DNA of 64,000 bases from Coriolopsis trogii (GCA_020543525.1 JAHYIO010000031.1:2728001-2792000); one strand, 5' to 3'. Positions 23,901-35,369 are shown, numbered from the stretch's first letter. The notes: generated by a model from the letters alone, not told the origin. A program made the numbers and translations.

Positions 23901-24315
23901 CGACACTGCCGGTCCCTCAGCTAGCTTCGAGCATCACCCGGAAAGCGTCCCAGGAACAGGACGGAGCCTGAGGTCTGCAACCATGGGAGAGAGTAGACAT
24001 TGGGACTTGGAGGCGTCGGTGGCAGCGCCAGCGGATAGTCATGGACAAGGGACCAGGAGCGGAGTTCGTGCCAAGGAATCACTGTCGGCGAGCAAGATTC
24101 ATGTTTCCGGTCCGGTGGCGAGCAATTCGAGTCACAGCGATGCTGGCGTCCCTTCATATCCCGGTCCTGTTACTGTTATTGTTCACGGTAGAGCCGCAAG
24201 TGACAATCCATCAGATCAGCAACCGGAGCATACCCTGAGGGACCAAAAAGCCCCCAGCAAACTCAAGAGGCGTTCAGGCTTGTTGTCTTTCTTCAAGAAA
24301 GCTACCTCTTTTTGA
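20944..24315 (+). CDS. HET-domain protein 3 (intronless, long disordered region)
   Basis: One exon encodes 1,123 residues. HET blocks: RYAILSHVWAK (about 20), VWLDTACIDQTSSSELSEAINSM-like (about 83), RGWTLQELLAPGVALFLSDEW (about 143), LMGIFGVNMPTTYGEGRYAF (about 220). The middle region (YHVYTTTSYGIHASFPLVAV; HLAILACEDRHQRLVALLLRP) parallels the other HET proteins to about residue 635. The remaining ~490 residues are rich in Pro, Ser, His and Arg. The C terminus, LKRRSGLLSFFKKATSF, is basic and amphipathic. The gene lacks the two tail introns of HET genes 2 and 4. Likely an allorecognition/cell-death regulator. Confidence 0.9.
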   Translation: MRLLNTLTGEFRSVEDPRHVRYAILSHVWAKVIDPGYVPEQTYQEVREIQRSARLKGENALSRLSKKIRSFCQVAHKDGFTLVWLDTACIDQTSSSELSEAINSMYNWYRYAGVCYVFLHDVKASANPHDQEDEFRASKWFRRGWTLQELLAPGVALFLSDEWTMIGSKHTLARLIADITKIDSDVLTLRVPLEAISVARRMSWAASRETTRVEDEAYSLMGIFGVNMPTTYGEGRYAFTRLQEEILKHVPDQTIFAWGTPFERTRTNQPFAFGDSSNLASQSTDAQLLQSSLHIPSSPRQYLLASSPRDFGFSSSSDLRPLSRDAFAKRLRISPKSLYHVYTTTSYGIHASFPLVAVTSLDPQTNVPTHLAILACEDRHQRLVALLLRPQAEASGTGYLVGTIVGRVNDLIWTDGQYATLWPHYFRTTYLTDNEVDFCSREQAVLLEDVYIPHRPSHTSNEPQTDSSILTDVHSARDAFEVRLFPWSRELLSSQEFVVAPTDDKDIAVRDGDLRRALSTRTSGIVIASGSEYITIQIGRCNCEFGRPSGPSGYGLLGVLVASRYSTCSLEEAFAREPHTINHPVHVYSWAHRGRVASTELTLTSNRTGGDITMRLTLSHEVLESTVAHKKFRLGVELWVAPLYHSDSALSTYSEGLPVLGWTERTPADVPPSPPVALGQGQPIRVHQDPRSIPSSKTSLQPPQPIRTDTTLHPSGSSFAFGYHPYHNHPHGGASGSTSRRAYTPEPLRRHDLTEEHLQRARSVDHVLSDYHRPGDRRQRSRSKHRQEETVYADERQMDSNWTHQPSRAQHAQVVEPYTSDTFVVAGYHPTSETHIISAREPEYSRPPPTTAVNPKWEHRSSQDGVTRQKTNDLYEAFRMGNPGPLGGATRLPLVESDDEQEPEPTEPTEVPRVLRESPLHMYHESKPATLIVSDHTALREEQRGSSVYRPGNARTYPLNSRKAAAPPLPDDWASYHDTPRGQAMRDTAGPSASFEHHPESVPGTGRSLRSATMGESRHWDLEASVAAPADSHGQGTRSGVRAKESLSASKIHVSGPVASNSSHSDAGVPSYPGPVTVIVHGRAASDNPSDQQPEHTLRDQKAPSKLKRRSGLLSFFKKATSF

Positions 24316-24514
24316 TAAAGCCCTCGTAGCGGTGATGTATGTCTGGTCTCATCCTGGTCCTGTTGAAAGTTGTATACTGACCCTGCTTTAGATCTGAGAT
24401 CGCTATACAATCCTTGTACGATGTCGACAAAATCGAAGAACCTACAAACATAGAAAACAACATCGATAGGTGATATCAACGAACACGGCAAGCGATAGCA
24501 ATGTCTCTTCACAC

Positions 24515-26064
24515 CTAGACCTCGAACTGGAAGTCCTCTCCACTTCCCCCGAACTCCGTCTCGAACTGCAGTGCGAGCGCATCCTCCACCTCCTTGTTCT
24601 TCGCCATTCCAGCGCCATTCGCAGTCCCGGCCGACTTCGCTCTGCCCAAGGTGGTGGCTGAACGAGGTCGCGCGGTGGAAGCGGGTACGGGGGCAGGTGT
24701 CGAGCGCGCCCCAGGTGTTGGACGCGGACGCGAGACCGGGATGCCAGAAGGTTTCTTCAGCGAAGTACCCGAGGCCGTGGCGGAGCCTGAGCGCGCGATG
24801 GGGCGGATGGGAGCCGGTGTCGTAGCACTGTTCGCCGCTGCCGCTTTCGCGGCTCGGAGGGCGGAGGTGCGGGTTTGGCCTGGGGCTGGCACTATGGTGC
24901 TATTTGTGGGAGTCGGACGTGCAGAGGAGCGGGTGGTAGGAATAGCTGTTGTTGGCCTTGATTGTGCACGAGTCGATGAGGGAGCGGTGCGACTAGATGA
25001 TGTACGTGTCAACGAGATAGCGGCGGACTTGGGCATGGCGACGCGCTCCGACTTCGTTGCTGGCGGTTTGCTAGGGAATGGACTGTCGTCCTCTGTGATG
25101 CGCGAATCAGTAACCGTCATTGACCTCAACGCTATGAGGAACGCACCCAGTTCAAGTACCTCAAGGTCGTGACTGGATGAGCCTGCATTCAAACCTGCAC
25201 TAGTTACAAGCGCCTTCACGTCAATTTGCTCTTCAATGTCTGCAGCGTAGAACGCGTCGGCAGTGTCGTCTATTAGACCGGAATGGCCCAACGCGAAGAG
25301 TGAATGTCCCATTGCCTTATAGTCGGGCATCTCGAATGGGGGCTCGTAGGGACATTCTGCCAAGCGCATCAGGATGCGAGGTCAAGCAAATTGAAGACAA
25401 TAACCACGTACCAATCGCGGTTGGAGGCATATACTCGACTTCGTCTTCCTCGTCCGCCACCGCCGTCTCCGTCTCCGGCTTCGCATCGTCCGCCAGAGCT
25501 CCGTCAATTCCTTCCATGTCCTCCGGACTGACATCCCAGTGATTGCCTTTGGTGAGCGGGGTCTTGAAGTTCTGACTGAGTCTCCCTCGCAAACTCCGGC
25601 GCGTGCTAGACGGACGGAGTAGAGGCGCGACGTCGGGGGACAACGATTCTTGTTCAGCTTCGGGGACAAGGAGAGCGATCTTCGAGAGCTTCAACCCTGG
25701 CGTCTTTCCTGCGTTCCCAAAGTTGCCTGAGGCGACGCGGTTCGGGAAGGGAGTCTTGTCCATGAGAGGGCGCGTCACCGACGCGGATATGAGTGGCTTT
25801 TTGCCATCTAACGACGAGACACGGGAACATGCATAAGCTTCAGTATGTCTATCATGCATATCAGGACATACGAGCCGTCCCAGGACGAAATGGTGTCTGA
25901 AGTATGTTCTTCTTCGTCAAGACAGTCTTCGCACCGCTCTGGAACGCGTTCTCCTGGAGGGCATTACGCGCCTTCCCCTTCCGACCAGGCGTTTTTGCAT
26001 TCAGATTGGAGTATGCATGGGTATCTATGTCCGCATTGAGAGGTATCGGTCGTGCACTGAGCAT
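24515..26064 (-). CDS. Securin-like protein (Cut2/Pds1 type)
   Basis: Three exons (25872-26064, 25412-25807, 24515-25356) give 476 residues in frame. Near the N terminus is a destruction-box-like R33-N-A-L-Q-E-N39, preceded by KTPGRKGKA and followed by KTVLTKKNILQTPF. About residues 183-196 read DEEDEVEYMPPTAI, resembling the acidic DIEYMPP segment I recall from fission yeast Cut2, then PPFEMPDY. The C-terminal half is a Ser/Thr/Pro/Arg/Ala-rich low-complexity stretch ending in a short acidic tail (FETEFGGSGEDFQFEV). Securin inhibits separase until anaphase and is degraded by the APC. The assignment rests on short motifs; no KEN box was found. It converges with HET gene 3. Confidence 0.6.
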
Positions 26065-26874
26065 GGCAAGATTATGAAAACGGGAGGGTGTAGTGGTGTG
26101 TGGTGGTTGTTGTGTTCAGAGCTACCACGTTCGAACCAACTTGTAGGCGCCCATAAAGAGAGCCTCCGGCCCGGGAGGCGGGTCGGCCCGAATGGAACGC
26201 CAGCAGACATTCTCCCAGCATTCTCCCTTTCTTCCTCTTCCTCGCTATCTTCAAACGAGTTCTGACCCTCCTGAGCAAGGTGACAGTGGAGGATCATTGA
26301 ACATAGAAATCTCAGCAATCACTGAATGGTAGTAACGCGGGGGTCGACTCTTCTCGAGCTCCGAGTCAAGGCCGCATACTTGTGCCACAGGCTAAACCAG
26401 CTGGAGTCACAGATTCGTAGATATGGAGCCACCCTGTTATTGATATGTTTTTGGAATGTTGGACTCTGGTTGACACATGGTATGTACCTTTTCCATGGGA
26501 TAATTGGACGCCGGTTGGAGATACCTTGGCGCATTGCCCAATTCTTACTACGTTCTAACCACCATCCCTAGGAACAATCCACATTCTCAGGTCGAACAGC
26601 TTAACCCACATTTTCTATACGTGGAAAATTGCGATTCGTCCCGGAGGGCACTCTGAGTCGCCAATGCGGACCATGGTGAGCTATTGTCGAAAACCCATGG
26701 CGCTGCTTTGTTGAGATGCATTGTTTCCCTCTGAACTTACTCCGAGTCCTGACAGCTTCGCGTCTATTGACGCCGCTAGCTGGCCCCACGTACGTCATGT
26801 ACTGTCCCGACGCTCGCCACGCTTAGTGTATAAAGTCCGACTCCTCGTCCCTAGCCTGCTCTTGCCCTCGAATC
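26065..26874. other. Intergenic between divergent genes
   Basis: 810 bp between the securin-like gene and the next divergent gene; presumably both promoters. Nothing specific recognised. Confidence 0.4.
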
Positions 26875-27629
26875 ATGTCCGAGACGTTTCAGAGTCTGAC
26901 GGCCACAGGCCCTGGTCAAGGTCAGTCGTCCTCATATGCAAGGTGTCCATTGTATTGAGGTATTCAAAGAGAGCGCAGATCGATCAGTGAATGCAACAGA
27001 GTTCGCAGAACCACCAAAGTATCAACCCGAGGCAACCCCGGCTGGAAGCATAAGCCCGCCGGAAGCAAACAGTCCTCGACAGTTATCCCCTCACATCCTA
27101 GTCTACTACGATAAGATCCCAGCCCAAGCTCTGGGACGAGCCGGAATTCAAAAAATGGGCTATCATGTGCGTATCGCCGTACGTCCATTCGCTCCCCACT
27201 CATCCCATTTCGACACAGGTGTTCGCCGGGTTCCTCTTTGACGCATTCATCCTTCACCCTTCACGAGCGCCACCCCGCCGAGGGGCTTTCAGGAGGAATA
27301 CAGAGCGCAAGGCGTTCTTTCAAAAGTACAACTACGTCAAACATCACTTCTGCAAAAGTGTCAAGCTCATGGCCACGTTCCTGCGTGACAGCGGAGGGGT
27401 AGATGGTCAAGGGTCGGTGATGTTACAGCCGGTGGGCTGGCCGGAAATGATCTCCAATGTACTTGAGATCACGGTCGAGTGTGACCTACCTGATGAGTAT
27501 CGCAAGGTTGTAGTAAGTGGACGAAGTCTGATTGCATTTCTAACGTGATCGTCTGTGTGCTGATTCGTCCTGTCGCAGTCGTCCACCGCAGCGCTTTCTC
27601 GTGAATACAAATTTGCGTCTGATTCCTGA
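26875..27629 (+). CDS. Hypothetical protein, 189 aa
   Basis: Not recognised. Four exons (26875-26920, 26988-27166, 27219-27512, 27579-27629) join at canonical sites into 189 residues, with phases summing exactly. The N-terminal 60 residues are Pro/Ser/Thr-rich; the rest looks globular, with a basic patch (PPRRGAFRRNTERKAFFQKY) followed by VKHHFCKSVKLMATFL and VMLQPVGWPEMISNVLEITVECDLPDEYRKV. No signal peptide, membrane span or known motif. The fit of all four exons argues it is a real gene. Confidence 0.6.
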
Positions 27630-28348
27630 AGATATAGCTGTATCAGGAGATCTCTCGAAGTCAGGATACTCATGAGGTGACTGACAGACGACGTCGCAAT
27701 CTGCGTAATAAATAGTCTACATAATGTCCACATAGTCGAAAAGTGTATGACGAGGGCTACGGAACGGTACAGCGTGTCAGTGAGCTCCAACTACTCGGCG
27801 AGGCCCGAGCGACACGGCTGATCTGTACAAGGGGTTGCGCCGCGCAGGCACTGTGAACTGTGTCCGAGACTAACTGCCATGGACATACATATCGACCTCT
27901 CACGACCCCTCCCACATGGCGTACCGTGGCAAATCACAAACCGTACGCCGAACGAATCGCAGCCAGCCTTGATAACCTGTTGTTTCGTCGTGCTGTTCTG
28001 ATGTTGTTGCAACCCAAAACCCCTGTCATGAGAGTGCCGAGACCAGACATATACACACTCTGACGGTTCACTATTTTGAGCTTTGGTGTCGACGTTCGAT
28101 CTTTCGTACACCGGTCACGCGGTTGAAGACACGCTCTGTCGGAGGAGCAGACTCCTTCGGCCAGCATCAAGGAGACAGTTTCAAGACGGTACTAAAGTAA
28201 TGCAGAGAGGTTGCAGAGTAGGACAAAAGAGTCGAGTAAAGATACAAATAGCAAGACATCGAGAACGCTTCCAACACTCGCAGTCACGACCTTTCGTACG
28301 AGTAACAGCTCTGCCAGATCATGATGATGACATCAGACATTGTGCTAG
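27630..28348. other. Intergenic between convergent genes
   Basis: 719 bp, no supported gene; ORFs on both strands are short and overlap one another. Confidence 0.4.
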
Positions 28349-29113
28349 TCAGGATCCGCATGAGAGACTTAACACGTCGTTATCCCATGTATACCACCAC
28401 TGCAATCTTGATGGTTCGCCCTTCAGGTCTTCATTTATCGCCTCGTTAATAATCTCCACGGCGTTGTCGTACAGATCGAGACCCTCCGCCAATTCCCACA
28501 GCTCCTCCGCGTTGTAGTTCGACCAAATATAGACGATGCCGTCCCAATCAAGGGAGAACGGCCTGTCGACAAAGAGTTGCATCCCTGTACGTTCTCGAAG
28601 CCACCGAACCATCACGAAAACAGCCGCGTTTTTCACGGACATCCGGGACCGAGGGCTTCGGAAATGCTCCTCGGTGAGCTCTGCAAAATCAACCTCTTCT
28701 CTGCCCCCAAACAACTTCTGCAAACTCTTCGCCAACGGAAAGCGGAGGTGATGCCGTTGCGCGTATGCGACCATATGCTCATACTTGAAAGGCCAGCCAT
28801 AGTAGCGTAGCTCAGGCTTGGTACCGCTACTGGCAAACTCTGCCGCATCAATCTCGTCTTCGGGGCCTCGAGACTTCATGATTTTTGCCAATCTCTACCC
28901 GCGTGGCGTCAGCATTCGTGTAACTTCTGCTAGTAATTTTCGATAGCACACCTTCCTCTCGGTCCTCTGCCCCCTCTCTGCTGCTGCAGACAGCTTATAG
29001 CGTGGCTTCGCGATGAGCCTTTGCGCCTTGGGTGCGGGCGCCTCATGCTCCTGGTTATCGAGTCTCTTCCGCTTGGCAGAGGAGCGGGTGTTGTAGTTGT
29101 GTGATGTGAACAT
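28349..29113 (-). CDS. Hypothetical protein, 235 aa
   Basis: Not recognised. Two exons (28952-29113, 28349-28894) give 235 residues in frame. The N terminus is basic (NTRSSAKRKRLDNQEHE, PKAQRLIAKPRYKL) and could carry a nuclear localisation signal. The remainder is globular with RYYGWPFKYEHMVAYAQRHH, VKNAAVFVMVRWLRERTGMQ and LDWDGIVYIWSNYNAEELWE, and an acidic/aromatic C terminus. Start chosen as the only ATG in frame upstream of the intron. Confidence 0.6.
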
Positions 29114-29640
29114 GTTGGTGTTTGTGTTGAGAACGGAATTCTTTAGCACGGAGGGTGAGGAGGTCAAGTGGGATGCATGCAGTAGTGACGGGCGGGAGCA
29201 AAGATGCAAAGTTGCGGGCGCCTTCCAAGGGACAATTGTGCCGCAACCAAGTTGAGGACCGCCGCCGCCGCTCAATTGGTTACGCTCTACTCCGCTTGCA
29301 TCAGCGAGCCTTTCCTCCCAAACCTAGCTGACAACATCGATGTTTCATATGATCTCGGACAAAATCGCTATAAACCACCTCGCCGTCAATGGCTTACACG
29401 CCGCGTTGACGGACGTGAGCAGCCCCACCAACTCCAGATATGGCAAACATACCTCGAAATCCGAGGTGGGCGCATACCGATAGGTAAGCACAAGTCAATA
29501 CGACAATTAGGTACAACAGGACAGACATGTCAGTAGACAGTGAGAATAGCAGAAGGCAACATACAAATTGCAATAGAAGAACAAACAACACACGTTGATC
29601 CTACAAGATGACAGTCGGTACGAGCCGCTTATCGTTGCAT
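29114..29640. other. Intergenic
   Basis: 527 bp between the start of the preceding minus-strand gene and the stop of the next. No feature recognised beyond the presumed promoter. Confidence 0.4.
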
Positions 29641-32600
29641 TCATTTCTGGGTGCTCGCAAGGAAATCTTCCTCGTCCCAGCCGTAATACTTCTTCAGCTT
29701 CTTCGCAAATTCCTTCAACATCATGGGGTGAATTGTCGGATCGGGATGTGCTGCAGTCAATTTCGTTAGAGTCAAAATGACAAAAAGGAGACAAGTGAGA
29801 CGTACGCTTGTGGAACGTAATAGCCTACGCAAGTCCGGAGAGACATCAACATCCCCAGATAACGTATAAACAGAGATGCACTCACGCGATCCTTCGGATT
29901 TGGAGGATCAAATCGAACACGCGAACCGGCCATACTAGGTACATACGTGAATCCCATATCTTGCATGAGCTGACAACCACGCGTCAGCCAACGTGCGCTT
30001 GACGATTGACTTGAACCATGACCGCGACACCCGTACCTTCACGAACTTCTCCCACCGCATATCCGCCAGCCCCTGCGTCTTGTCTTCCGACGTGCGCAAA
30101 AGCTGGTGCATGAGCTCCGACGTACGCTTTCCCAGACCCGCAAACCGTCCTTTCTTCTCTTTCAACGTCCCATCATCCTCCTCGTCCGGCTCGTCCTTGT
30201 CCTTCTTCGAGAACGCGCTCCAGAATTTGCGCTTCGACTTCTCCGTGATCGCGTCCAGGTTCCCGACCGCCGCACGAGTCTTGACCTTCGTTTTCCCGGC
30301 CGCCAGTCCCTCGGTCTGCAGATACTTGTGTGCAGATTGAGCCGTCTGCTCCGTCGGCAGCGGCAGCGAGGTCGTCGATCCAAACGGAAGCGTCGTCGTC
30401 GAGCTGCTAAAGGACGTGCGTGCAGGTGCGGTCTTGGCACTTTGAGCAGGAGACGCCTTCGCTTTCGTCTTCTGTGGCGAGGTGGGCGGAGTCGCAGGTT
30501 GGGTAGCGGGAGCGGCGCTGGCGGCCTGCGATGGAGACGCCGGTGAAGCTGTAGCGAGAGTTGGAGAGGCAGGCGAGCCGTCCTCGTTCGCGGCGGTAGC
30601 TGAGGGCTTCTTCTTCTTCTTCGACTTCTTCTTTTTCTTCTTTCCTCCCGTCGTCGGGGCGTCCTCATCTTCAACCTCTTCGACTGTAGTCTGACGGGGC
30701 TTCTGGGGAGCTGTGGGTGGCAGGTCAGCAAAGAGCCGCAAATCGCGCGAGAACACCACCGACCAGCGGCAGGCTTCTGGGCTGAGGACGTAGGCCTGAC
30801 GGTTCCGCTCTTCCCAGGCATCGGTGCTTTCTTTGCAGCGAAGGGGTGACGGGGCTGCGTACGGGTGGTGGTCTTGAGCGTCGGACTAGCGGGAAACATA
30901 CGGCCTGCGAGAGTTTAACACTAAACGGCAAATAGTTGCACCATATCCTTACCTCTTAGCGAACCCAGCAGTTTGAGAAAAGGATTCCCCTTGCGATCTT
31001 CAGCGAGTGCATCGAAATCAGGCGCAGGACCCGTCGGGTTGTAGAAATCGGACGAGGCCACGGCCGTGTCCATCGCCTCACGCAGAAGATCGCGAAGTTG
31101 GTCCTCTTCCTCCTCATCATAACTGTCATCCGAACCATCGCTGTCGTAGTCGAGGTCGTAATCATCCTCCTCCTCGAATTCTTCTTCATCGGAGGAGTCC
31201 GATACTGTCTGCAAGGAGGGCATAGAGCCGTTGTCGCTCTCATCGTCCCCATTCGTGATTGCCAGCCGACCCTTGCCGCCACCCTTCCCTCCGTTCTTCC
31301 CCGGAACCAGGGCGAGCACGTCGTCGTTGCCGTTCTCACCAGAGCCGAATCCATGCCACGACGGCTTCACATTGAGGATGTCGTCGATATTCCAAAGTTG
31401 TTCAGGAGTCTTTCCACATATTGACAGATAATTCTGGCAAAATACACTGCAGGGTGAACACGAGAAGGCTACGAAAGAAAGACAGACGAACTGTGTTTAT
31501 CTGAGACCATAACCTATCGAGGACAGGCTTCCTCTTCGTCTGATCAAGGGGGTAGATGAAGTCCGCGTAGGTGTTCCATAGGTCCGAAGCTTCCTGGGAT
31601 TCAATTTGAGCATCAACCCAATCCTCATACGCTTCGGGCATCTGGCGCGGCTCTTGCTTCCACTTCTGCGCCTCGGGGTCTAGGAAGATGCTCTCGAGCA
31701 TCGACTGCAGTTCAACGATGGCCTACGTAGGAACTACATAAGCCGATGCAGGCTCCGTAATGGGGCTAAGAACGTACTGAAAGATCGCCAACCGCATCCC
31801 AGACGGCTTGAGAGAACTTGCGAAGATCCTTGGGCGTCTCTTCCATGGCCTCGCCCAGGAGCTGGTACAAGATTTGCTTCGGGATTGGGGACGACGGCAA
31901 ACATAGTTCGACGACAATCGAATCAAGGAATGACTTGTGGACTTTCTTGAGTGCGCCCCAGTCGAACACGTATTCTTCTTCCTTCGTCTCCGGGTCCGTG
32001 ATGACGTTAAAGTAGCTGGCAAAGTGTGCTAATCCAGAACAGTCAGCGGTAGTAAGGAGGCAAGCGGTGCATACTGACGGGAGGCGGTTGCGAGGACGGC
32101 AAAGTTCGTCTGTCCCGCTTGGACCAAAACGTTGACGGTGTCGTACAAGATCAGGAAGCGCGACCGCAGAGCCGGACTCTGCTTCAGCTGAGCCTTGATG
32201 AGGGCGTCATCCAGGCCCATGTCAATCAGATCGCGTATTATATCACCGACAACACGCCAGCCGGAAGCCATCATGTATGTATTATGGATGCTAACGTATA
32301 TGTGATCAGCGACTATACCTCAGATATCGACTGGGAAGGTACCGACTGGCTCGCGACTGTGGAGACGATGTGGTTTTTGAGCTTGACGGGGTCCCTCAGT
32401 TGGCTCTTCAAGCGAGCGGGATTCATGTGCGAGGCTACCTCGGCCTTGATCTTGTCGTGGAAGAACTCAGGGTCGTGTAGGGTGCTGATCTCGTCGAGGT
32501 ATGCTGGGAGCTGCACGTTCTAGCACGCACGCGATACGGGATGCAAGGACAGTATTCACCGCTCGTCTGGGCGTCCGCGATCCTCAGACAAACACCGAGC

Positions 32601-32971
32601 TTGAAGGGCGCCGCAATGGCCTGCTTCATGAGATCCTCTACAGGCCGTTGGACCCGTCAACATGGGCAATTTGACCGGGGGCGGCGACCGTGTAGGCACG
32701 ACGCGTCTATCACGGGTTGCGACGTACCTGCAAGGAGATCGAGCTTCTCCCGCCCACTCATCTTGAACGCGAGAACGACCTCGCCCGTACCCATTGCACC
32801 GTACTTGCCATTGCGCAGCACGAGGGCGCGCGCGGTGAGGGGTTTGTGGCCGTTCTCGTCGCGCTCGCGCCCATGGTGTTTCTTGATGACTTCGCGGGGT
32901 CCTACGGGTACCAGTTCGCGTGAATTAGACGGCGCCGCCCTGGGCCTGCTCGCCGCAGGTTTGGGTGGCAT
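29641..32971 (-). CDS. Long helical protein with C-terminal HicA/YcfA-like domain
   Basis: Exons from the start: 32728-32971, 32560-32637, 32519 to about 32340, about 32290-32079, 32028-31778, 31722-31492, 31433-30953, 30904-30764, 30710-30037, 29969-29886, 29824-29806, 29750-29641. Order: helical region (FKLGVCLRIAD, LKSQLRDPVKLKNHIV, GDIIRDLIDMGLDD, VVELCLPSSPIPKQILYQLL), an acidic stretch (EEEFEEEDDYDLDYDSDGSDD), a lysine-rich stretch (KKKKKKSKKKKK), then a ~70-residue C-terminal module: GFTYVPSMAGSRVRFDPP, AITFHKPHPDPTIHP and LKKYYGW. That module resembles the HicA/YcfA (PF07927) dsRNA-binding-like fold, although the usual GS-x-H histidine is replaced by valine, so RNA binding without cleavage is possible. 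The exon 2 to 3 junction does not join in frame at canonical sites. Function unknown. Confidence 0.65.
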
Positions 32972-33528
32972 GGCCGGAGGAGGATGTGGTCGGCGTAAGA
33001 GGAACGGCTTCGAAAAACGAGGCTACGAGCCTGGAGTGTACTATTGCCCGGATTGGGGACGGCGCATCAACAGGCTGACGTGTACCAAGATTGGATCTGC
33101 AACACCGCAGGAGCTCCCAAAAGAGGACCCCGACGCCCGACGTCCCTTTGCGTCGTTCTCGCGCCCCCTTCCCCCCTGTGGTGTGTCACCACTCCCAGCA
33201 CTGTCTGAACCAGGTGATCTGCCTCCGGGAACCCAGCGTGCAGTCGTGGTGATTGGCCGGGAACTGAGGTCACCAGGGGCACGGGCGAAGATGCAGAGAC
33301 ACGTCCGACATGTGTTACCATCATCGGCCGTCGCCCAGCGGCCCCCAGCCAAGCAGATACGGATATTGCGACTGCGGGAAACCACTTCGCCTTGTCCTCA
33401 GACGTCTTCCGCCGCTCTTCGTGAGTCGCGCTCGACCCCCTCCTTCCACCCTTCGACCTTTCCACCTTCGGGGCCGGCCCCCCTAACCATTCACTTTCGT
33501 TTTCGGTGGTATACTTTGGTCGGCCTCG
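32972..33528. promoter_or_regulatory. Intergenic between divergent genes
   Basis: 557 bp between two divergent start codons; presumed shared promoter region. No specific motif identified. Confidence 0.4.
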
Positions 33529-35369
33529 ATGGCTGCTTTAAACATCACAAGTGCGCATTCTCGTCATCTCATCTTCCGACCCGAGCGCTGCGCTGACGCC
33601 TGCATTCGTTTCCGCCACTCAGTCGATGACACTTCGCCGCTCATCCAGTATGAGCCTGCAGACGCGTGGGCGCACCCCTCCGGAGAGGATGCACAATCAT
33701 ATGCAAACTCCACGTGCAGCAGCACCGTCGTAGAAGGCGCAACTGCCAAGTTCTCCTTCTCTGGCACCGGCTTCTGGCTCTTTGGCTCCAAGCGGACTGA
33801 CTATGGGCAGTACATCCTCATGCTGGACGACGCCGTCACGGACTACGCGAATGCGACGGCGGAGGAGACGGAGTTTGGGCAGATGTTGGGAGGCTCGCGG
33901 GGTTTGACGGATGGTCAGCACACCGTGGTGCTCATGTCTGCAGGCGGTGGTGTGCTGGACTTGGACGCGATCATGCTTGAGACGACGGATCAGCAGGAAA
34001 TGTACGTGCATCTCACAACGGTCGCACTACTCATCATCTCATATCACGCAGCGCCGCCTTTGGTAAGGACAGCTTGCCTACTCCATCTGCATTCACTGCG
34101 TCAGTGCCAGTTGTGTCCGCGGACCCTGTCATCAGTCGTGATCCTCTCGTCTCAAGTATTTCTGCAAAACCAATCAGCACGCGCATTGCTGCAACCCCGT
34201 ACGTTTAATTCCCTTGTGGACATTCATGCTCTGGTCGTGCTATCGTATCGGAAACCCATCGTGAACCCTGGCACAAGCAATATTTGTCCGAGTTCACGAT
34301 GGCTCTTCCATGAAATCGTAGATATGAGGCACGATGCTCACAGTCCTGCCGACGTTTGCTTGCTCTGAAACTGACTACATGTTAGAAATGCTGTTGCACC
34401 GGGCACGACCACTATTGGAGCGTCCTCAAGCGGACAGCCCAGGGCTAAGGCCAACGCGAGTGCAAAGTCGGCCTCAGATGCGCAGTCTACGACACTTACG
34501 GCCTCGCCGACTCCCTCGATATCCGCGTCCGCTTCCAAAACCGACGTAGTACGAACGACTTCGAACATCGCCATTCCTACCGAAAGCCAAGGACAGCGCC
34601 AGAGCAGCTCGTGAGTACCCTTCACGACGTACTCGCTGCTTGGACTTGGGACTCAGCATGAATGCCTGATCTAGTGCGAATGGGAGTACCTCGCCATCAG
34701 GCAAGCTTCCCATGAGCGCCATCCTCGGCATCGTGGCCGGCTGCGTCCTCGTACTTCTGCTGATCATCGGTCTCCTGCTGCTCTTTCTGCGCCGCCGCCG
34801 TGCCCGGGAGGCCCGATGGCGCAACACCGCGCTGCCGTCGCCCACCCTCCCGATGCAGAACCCGAAGGACTCCCAGTACTTCTTCACCGGCCAGGGCAAC
34901 GGTAACACTGTTCGGGAGAAGTACCTTACGTTGGGGCCCCCTCCCATGCGACAGAAGTCGACGTCGACGAGCGGGTCTCGCGCTACCTCGGGTGCGTATG
35001 GCGCGACTGCCAACGGTGGCTTTGCACCGACGAGTCTCGGGGCGTCCAGTATGAGCAGCTACAGTGCGCATTCCGGGAGAGTGAGCGTGCAGAGCGCGGG
35101 ATCGCGTTATTCCTCGGGACAGACGACTCCGCCCCTGAACAGGGAGTCGGCGGGGGATGGGATCCCAATGCCAGCGGCATTCCTGCGCAATAGCGGCTAC
35201 AGTACGGACTCGTCCGGGACGACGGGCGAAGGCGATATAACGGCGGATTACTCGAACGTGGTGCGTAGGTTCGATATGGTTGCCATCGCGAAACTCTTAC
35301 TGAACTTCCACACAGGCGCTCACTCCCAGAGCGGGTAGTCGACCGTCGGAGTTGGGTATGGCCATGTGA
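33529..35369 (+). CDS. Single-pass membrane protein with lectin-like ectodomain
   Basis: Six exons (33529-33550, 33623-34001, 34052-34198, 34386-34610, 34675-35260, 35316-35369) sum to 470 residues in frame. The N-terminal ~140 residues read DDTSPLIQYEPADAW, FSGTGFWLFGSKRTDYGQY and LTDGQHTVVLMSA, a beta-sandwich ectodomain common in basidiomycete membrane proteins. A Ser/Thr-rich stalk follows, then a membrane span (AILGIVAGCVLVLLLIIGLL), an arginine stop-transfer stretch (RRRRAREARW) and a Ser/Gly-rich cytoplasmic tail. There is no clear signal peptide, which is usual for this group when the 5' exon is tiny. It may be a surface sensor; ligand unknown. Confidence 0.75.
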
